Shown: piece by piece, positions 8,370 through 11,676 of the stretch | Position numbering within the stretch: position 1 is the stretch's first letter | Layout of the letters: every line of letters begins with the position of its first letter | Source of the DNA: an uncultured Collinsella sp. | Lineage (GTDB): Bacteria; Actinomycetota; Coriobacteriia; Coriobacteriales; Coriobacteriaceae | Assembly: GCA_958418185.1 (NCBI GenBank) | Contig: CATZEP010000035.1 | Coordinates: forward strand, 1-11,676 | Direction: 5' to 3' | Length of the DNA stretch: 11,676 bases | Notes under the pieces: generated by a model | Databases searched by the model: none | The model's input: the letters and a program-made list of their open reading frames with translations, nothing else | Told to the model about the DNA's origin: nothing | Translations under genes and position numbers: made by a program

Positions 8370-10823
8370 ATGCTGCAAAAAATCCAACGCTTTGGCGGGG
8401 CAATGTTCGCGCCCGCCATGCTGTTTTCCATATCGGGCCTTATGGTCGGCGTCTCCGCCCTCGCAACGTCTGCGGATATCGTCGGCGACCTCGCCGTATA
8501 CGGAACCCCTTGGTACGTTTTTTGGACTATCATTCAGCGCGGCTCGTGGACGGTCTTTAAACGACTTCCGCTCCTTTTTGCCGTAGCGCTGCCCATCGGC
8601 CTTGCCCAAAAGCAACCGGCACGTTGTTGCCTCGAGGCGCTCGTGGCTTATTTTGCCTATTGCTTCTTTTTGAGCGAGATCATCAAGCTAAGCGGAGACA
8701 ACCTTGGACTTAAGTACCCGTCGTCTTTGACCCCCGCTAGCGGCATTACCATCATCGACGGCATCAAGACGCTCGACACCGGCATTATCGGCCCGCTAGC
8801 GGTATCGGCAACCGTCGTCGCCATCCATGACCGCTTCTACGATGCCAAGGTCCCCGATTGGCTCGGCACCTTCTCGGGTTCCTCGCTGGTCTACCTCATC
8901 AGCTTTTTTGCCGTGTTCGCCCTTGCCGCCATCTCGGCCGCCATCGTGCCCTTCGTATACGCAGCGACCGAAACGCTGCGCCACGCACTTGTGGGCGTCG
9001 GCCCCCTCGGCGTGGGTATCTTTGCGTTTTTGGAGCGAGCACTCGAGCCCATGGGGCTGCACCACCTGCTCTACATGCCTATCTACTACGACAATTTAGT
9101 TATTAACGACGGCATCTACGCCACGTGGACCAACTTGCTTCCCATCCTGTCGCACAGCACGCGCCCCCTCAACGAGCTTGCACCCTGGGCTGGTTTCACC
9201 GCCACCGGCTGGGTCAAGCTCTTTGGCCTTCCTGCCATCGCCGTTGCGTTCTACACCACGGCCAAGCCCGAACGCCGTGCCAGTCTCAAGGCCATCCTTC
9301 TGCCCGCCATCGTCGCTTCGGCGGTCTGCGGCGTCACCGAGCCGCTCGAGTTTCTCTTTATGTTCACCTATCCCGGACTCTTTTTGCTCTATGCCGTCCT
9401 ATCTTCCTGCCTCGCCATGGCTATGAACTTCTTTGGCGTCGTCGGCATCTTCTCGGGCGGCTTTATGGAAATGGCTGCCTTCAACTTTATCCCGCTCATG
9501 CGGACGCATGCCGGCTCCTACCTTTTGGCACTCGGAATCGGACTCATCTTTAGCGTCATCTTCTTTCTGAGCTTTCGAGGTCTTATTCTGACCTTTGACC
9601 TTAAAACCCCGGGACGCGAGGACCATATCGCCAGCAACGCGGCGCTCTCGCGCTTGACGGGAAACGACGTTGACGAAGAGCGCTCATCCAAAACCGGCGC
9701 TTCCGGCAACCAGGCCTCACAGGATCATCTCCTCGCCGAGCAGGTTGTGACGCTTCTGGGCGGCGTCTCCAACATTGTGGGCGCAACCAACTGCGCCACG
9801 CGGCTGCGCGTCGAAGTCGTGGACCCCTCCATCGTCGCGGACAATGCGACCTTTGTCGCAGCGGGTGCCAAAGGCCTCATCGTCACCGGCAAGACCGCTC
9901 AGGTAATCATCGGCATCTCGGTACCCCGCGTCAAAGAGCACTTTGATCGGATTATGGGACTCGAACCGGGTTTTGCATTCGCCGCCTCGCCTTCTCATGC
10001 CGCCGACGCCACCAAAAAGCATGGCAATGTCTGCTTCTTCGACATCGACGGTACGCTCGCCTGGCAAGATCCCAAACTTGCCCAAGAGCTTCCCGAGGGT
10101 GAGCGAGACCTCTCCCCCTATCCCAACGAGACGGTTGCACAGGCAATTCGCACGTTTGTCGCCAACGGCAACAAAGCCTTTATCTGTACGGGGCGCACCC
10201 TCAGCTGCATCCATCCCAAGCTGCTCGAGCTGCCGTGGGCAGGCGTCGTGTGCCTCGCGGGCGGTTACGCCGAACTCGAGGGGCGTATCGTGCGAAATGC
10301 AGCCATAAACCCTGGTCTGCTACAGCGCCTCGCCCCCTATCTCGAGCAATCGGGCGAGGTCATTCGCTTTGAGGGCATCGATCGCGTTGTGCGCATGAGT
10401 GCAGATGCCCCCGAGACGTACGGCTACGCACGCACCGTAGGCGACGCCGTCACGCAACTTGAGCACTACAACGCCTATAAAATTCTTATGTCCACACCAC
10501 TTGCCAACCGCATCGCTCAAGATGAAGAGCTTGGACCTCTGCTCTGCCTCAACGAGCTCGAGCTCGAGGTCACAGAAATCTCGCCGCGCGAGTGCACCAA
10601 ACGGGCCGGAATCAAGGCTGTGCTTGACGCCCTGGGACCAGACCACGGCACCGTATATGGCATTGGCGACGCGAGCAACGACATCGCCCTCATGGAGGCG
10701 GTCGATGTTGGCATCGCCATGGGCAACGCGCCGGACTTCCTCAAGGAAAAGGCCGACTACGTAACCGACAGCTTCGACCACGACGGTGTCGTCACCGCGC
10801 TCGAACACTTTGGGCTTATCTAG
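8370..10823 (+). CDS. Alpha-glucoside PTS EIICB permease fused to a Cof-type HAD phosphatase
   Basis: An 817-residue fusion protein. Residues 1 to about 412 form the membrane EIIC domain of the glucose/maltose PTS family and resemble GlvC/MalP: IQRFGGAMF at 5-13, TVFKRLPLLFA at 61-71, GIKTLDTGIIG at 131-141, LEPMGLHHLLYMP at 225-237 and the substrate-site motif GVTEPLEF at 321-328. A linker leads to EIIB (about 452-530), whose GATNCATRLRV carries the phosphorylated cysteine at 475. No EIIA domain is present, so a separate glucose-type EIIA is needed. After a 20-residue linker, about 551-817 is a full HAD subfamily IIB domain: FFDIDGT (nucleophile Asp558, acid/base Asp560), TGRT (607-610), Lys744 and GDASND (766-771). 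The ATG follows GGGAGG at seven bases. There is no in-frame stop or start at the junction, so the fusion is real in this sequence. The domain probably removes the phosphate added during uptake; this is inference, and the sugar (maltose, trehalose or other) is unproven. Confidence 0.93.
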   Translation: MLQKIQRFGGAMFAPAMLFSISGLMVGVSALATSADIVGDLAVYGTPWYVFWTIIQRGSWTVFKRLPLLFAVALPIGLAQKQPARCCLEALVAYFAYCFFLSEIIKLSGDNLGLKYPSSLTPASGITIIDGIKTLDTGIIGPLAVSATVVAIHDRFYDAKVPDWLGTFSGSSLVYLISFFAVFALAAISAAIVPFVYAATETLRHALVGVGPLGVGIFAFLERALEPMGLHHLLYMPIYYDNLVINDGIYATWTNLLPILSHSTRPLNELAPWAGFTATGWVKLFGLPAIAVAFYTTAKPERRASLKAILLPAIVASAVCGVTEPLEFLFMFTYPGLFLLYAVLSSCLAMAMNFFGVVGIFSGGFMEMAAFNFIPLMRTHAGSYLLALGIGLIFSVIFFLSFRGLILTFDLKTPGREDHIASNAALSRLTGNDVDEERSSKTGASGNQASQDHLLAEQVVTLLGGVSNIVGATNCATRLRVEVVDPSIVADNATFVAAGAKGLIVTGKTAQVIIGISVPRVKEHFDRIMGLEPGFAFAASPSHAADATKKHGNVCFFDIDGTLAWQDPKLAQELPEGERDLSPYPNETVAQAIRTFVANGNKAFICTGRTLSCIHPKLLELPWAGVVCLAGGYAELEGRIVRNAAINPGLLQRLAPYLEQSGEVIRFEGIDRVVRMSADAPETYGYARTVGDAVTQLEHYNAYKILMSTPLANRIAQDEELGPLLCLNELELEVTEISPRECTKRAGIKAVLDALGPDHGTVYGIGDASNDIALMEAVDVGIAMGNAPDFLKEKADYVTDSFDHDGVVTALEHFGLI

Positions 10824-10939
10824 CCGAGCCCCTTGCCGCGTTTGCGACCGCAAGACTCAATCGTCTTCAACCGCCGCGCTCGACGCCCCAATGTGGCAAT
10901 ATGTAGTCTGCATAATGCAACGGTGCAACCTAAGAAAGA

Positions 10940-11676
10940 ATGCGAGAACCCGTGTCCAGTCCGTTTACCAACTTTTTAGCCCAGCACTTTGACCAGATTA
11001 ACGACTATCTGGCCACGTTCTTTGACGGACAGGCAACTTCCGCCGATATCGAGCGTTACCTGTATACCCCGCTCTCGGCATTTACGGCCAATGCCGGCAA
11101 GCGCCACCGCCCGCTCATCTGCATGCTCGCCGCCACCGCGGTAGGCGGCAGCTTTGAGAGCGCCCGCAGCGCGGCGGCAGCTATAGAGCACTTTCAATCG
11201 GGAGCGCTTATCCATGACGACATCGCCGACAACGGCCAACTGCGTCGCGGCAAGCCCTGTATGCACCTTACCGAGGGCACGGGACTTGCCATCAACTGCG
11301 GCGATCTAGCGCTCACCATGGTCACCAAGACGGTTCTCGACGACCCCACGCTCGAGGCAGACGTGAAACTCCGCGTGCTCCACGAGCTCACCGAGATGAT
11401 CGTTCGCACCATCGAGGGCCAGGCGCTCGACTTGGGCTGGGTCCGCGATGGGCGCTTTGACATCTCGGTCGACGATTATCTGGACATGGCGACGCACAAG
11501 ACCGCGTACTACAGTGGAGCCACGCCGCTTGCCGCCGGAGCCATTATCGGCGGCGGCAGCGAGGAGCAGATTGAGGCACTGCGCGCCTTTGGCCTGCACA
11601 CGGGCCTTGCCTTCCAGATCCAAGATGATCTGCTCAACTTGATCGGTACCAAGGAGGCCGCCAACAAGGGCTTCCG
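10940..11676 (+). CDS. Trans-polyprenyl diphosphate synthase, 3' end outside the window
   Basis: The frame is open to the window end (245 codons). The enzyme condenses allylic diphosphates with isopentenyl diphosphate for quinone side chains or cell-wall lipid carriers. GKRHRP at 53-58 corresponds to the usual GKRxRP, the first aspartate-rich motif is DDIAD at 93-97 followed by LRRGKP, and EGQALDLGW is at 159-167. The second metal-binding motif reads FQIQDDLLNLIG, with Asn233 where many bacterial members have the last Asp of DDxxD; eukaryotic geranylgeranyl diphosphate synthases show a similar change. The ATG at 10940 has only a weak upstream AAGAAAG. A GTG at 10952 is an alternative start. 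The 116-base gap after the PTS gene shows no clear terminator and only a weak -10 candidate (CATAAT, 10911-10916). Product chain length cannot be told from this fragment. Confidence 0.92.
   Translation, partial: MREPVSSPFTNFLAQHFDQINDYLATFFDGQATSADIERYLYTPLSAFTANAGKRHRPLICMLAATAVGGSFESARSAAAAIEHFQSGALIHDDIADNGQLRRGKPCMHLTEGTGLAINCGDLALTMVTKTVLDDPTLEADVKLRVLHELTEMIVRTIEGQALDLGWVRDGRFDISVDDYLDMATHKTAYYSGATPLAAGAIIGGGSEEQIEALRAFGLHTGLAFQIQDDLLNLIGTKEAANKGF

Noticed and set aside
8370..10823. EIIA domain hidden in the PTS fusion
   Set aside because: The residues after EIIB lead through a short linker into the DIDGT motif of the HAD domain; no EIIA histidine motif is seen.

Overview
The window is a GC-rich bacterial chromosome segment of mostly carbohydrate-uptake genes. 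Codon use and protein style (a short-type glycogen phosphorylase, a Tat-type lipoprotein sugar-binding protein, a UgpC/MsmK-like ATPase with a lysine-rich insert) fit a gut actinobacterium of the class Coriobacteriia, most likely Collinsella or a close relative. That placement is inferred from recall of family features, not from a search.

Layout. (1) Positions 1-2217, + strand: glycogen/maltodextrin phosphorylase, cut at its 5' end by the window edge, followed by an intrinsic terminator. (2) 2278-2750: a convergent, gene-free stretch with a very regular array of four 57-base inverted-repeat units at an 80-81 base period, then the terminator of the opposing operon. (3) 7116 down to 2751, - strand: a CUT1-type sugar ABC importer in the order binding protein, MalF-like permease, MalG-like permease, ATPase. 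Strong hairpins lie in the gap after the binding protein and in the gap before the ATPase. (4) 7117-7422: the operon's promoter and leader region, with a long palindrome, next to a strong terminator. (5) 8142-7423, - strand: a GntR/HutC-family regulator with a UTRA ligand domain. (6) 8370-10823, + strand, divergent from the regulator: an 817-residue protein that fuses an alpha-glucoside-type PTS permease (EIIC and EIIB) to a complete Cof-type HAD phosphatase. (7) 10940 to the window end, + strand: the first 245 codons of a trans-polyprenyl diphosphate synthase, unrelated to the sugar genes.

How the parts may work together. The 10-mer TTGTTTRAAC occurs upstream of the ABC operon, upstream of the regulator gene and just upstream of the PTS gene. 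Its core matches the published HutC-subfamily operator pattern GT-N-TA-N-AC. The simplest reading is that one GntR regulator governs two import routes for related alpha-glucosides: an ATP-driven one that delivers free sugar and a PTS that delivers phosphorylated sugar. The PTS protein carries its own candidate sugar-phosphate phosphatase, so its net product could also be free disaccharide, ready for phosphorolytic breakdown. No 6-phospho-alpha-glucosidase is visible in the window. This resembles in logic, though not in protein family, the maltose-6'-phosphate phosphatase route known from enterococci and lactobacilli. The fused transporter-phosphatase and the intergenic repeat array are the two most interesting items.
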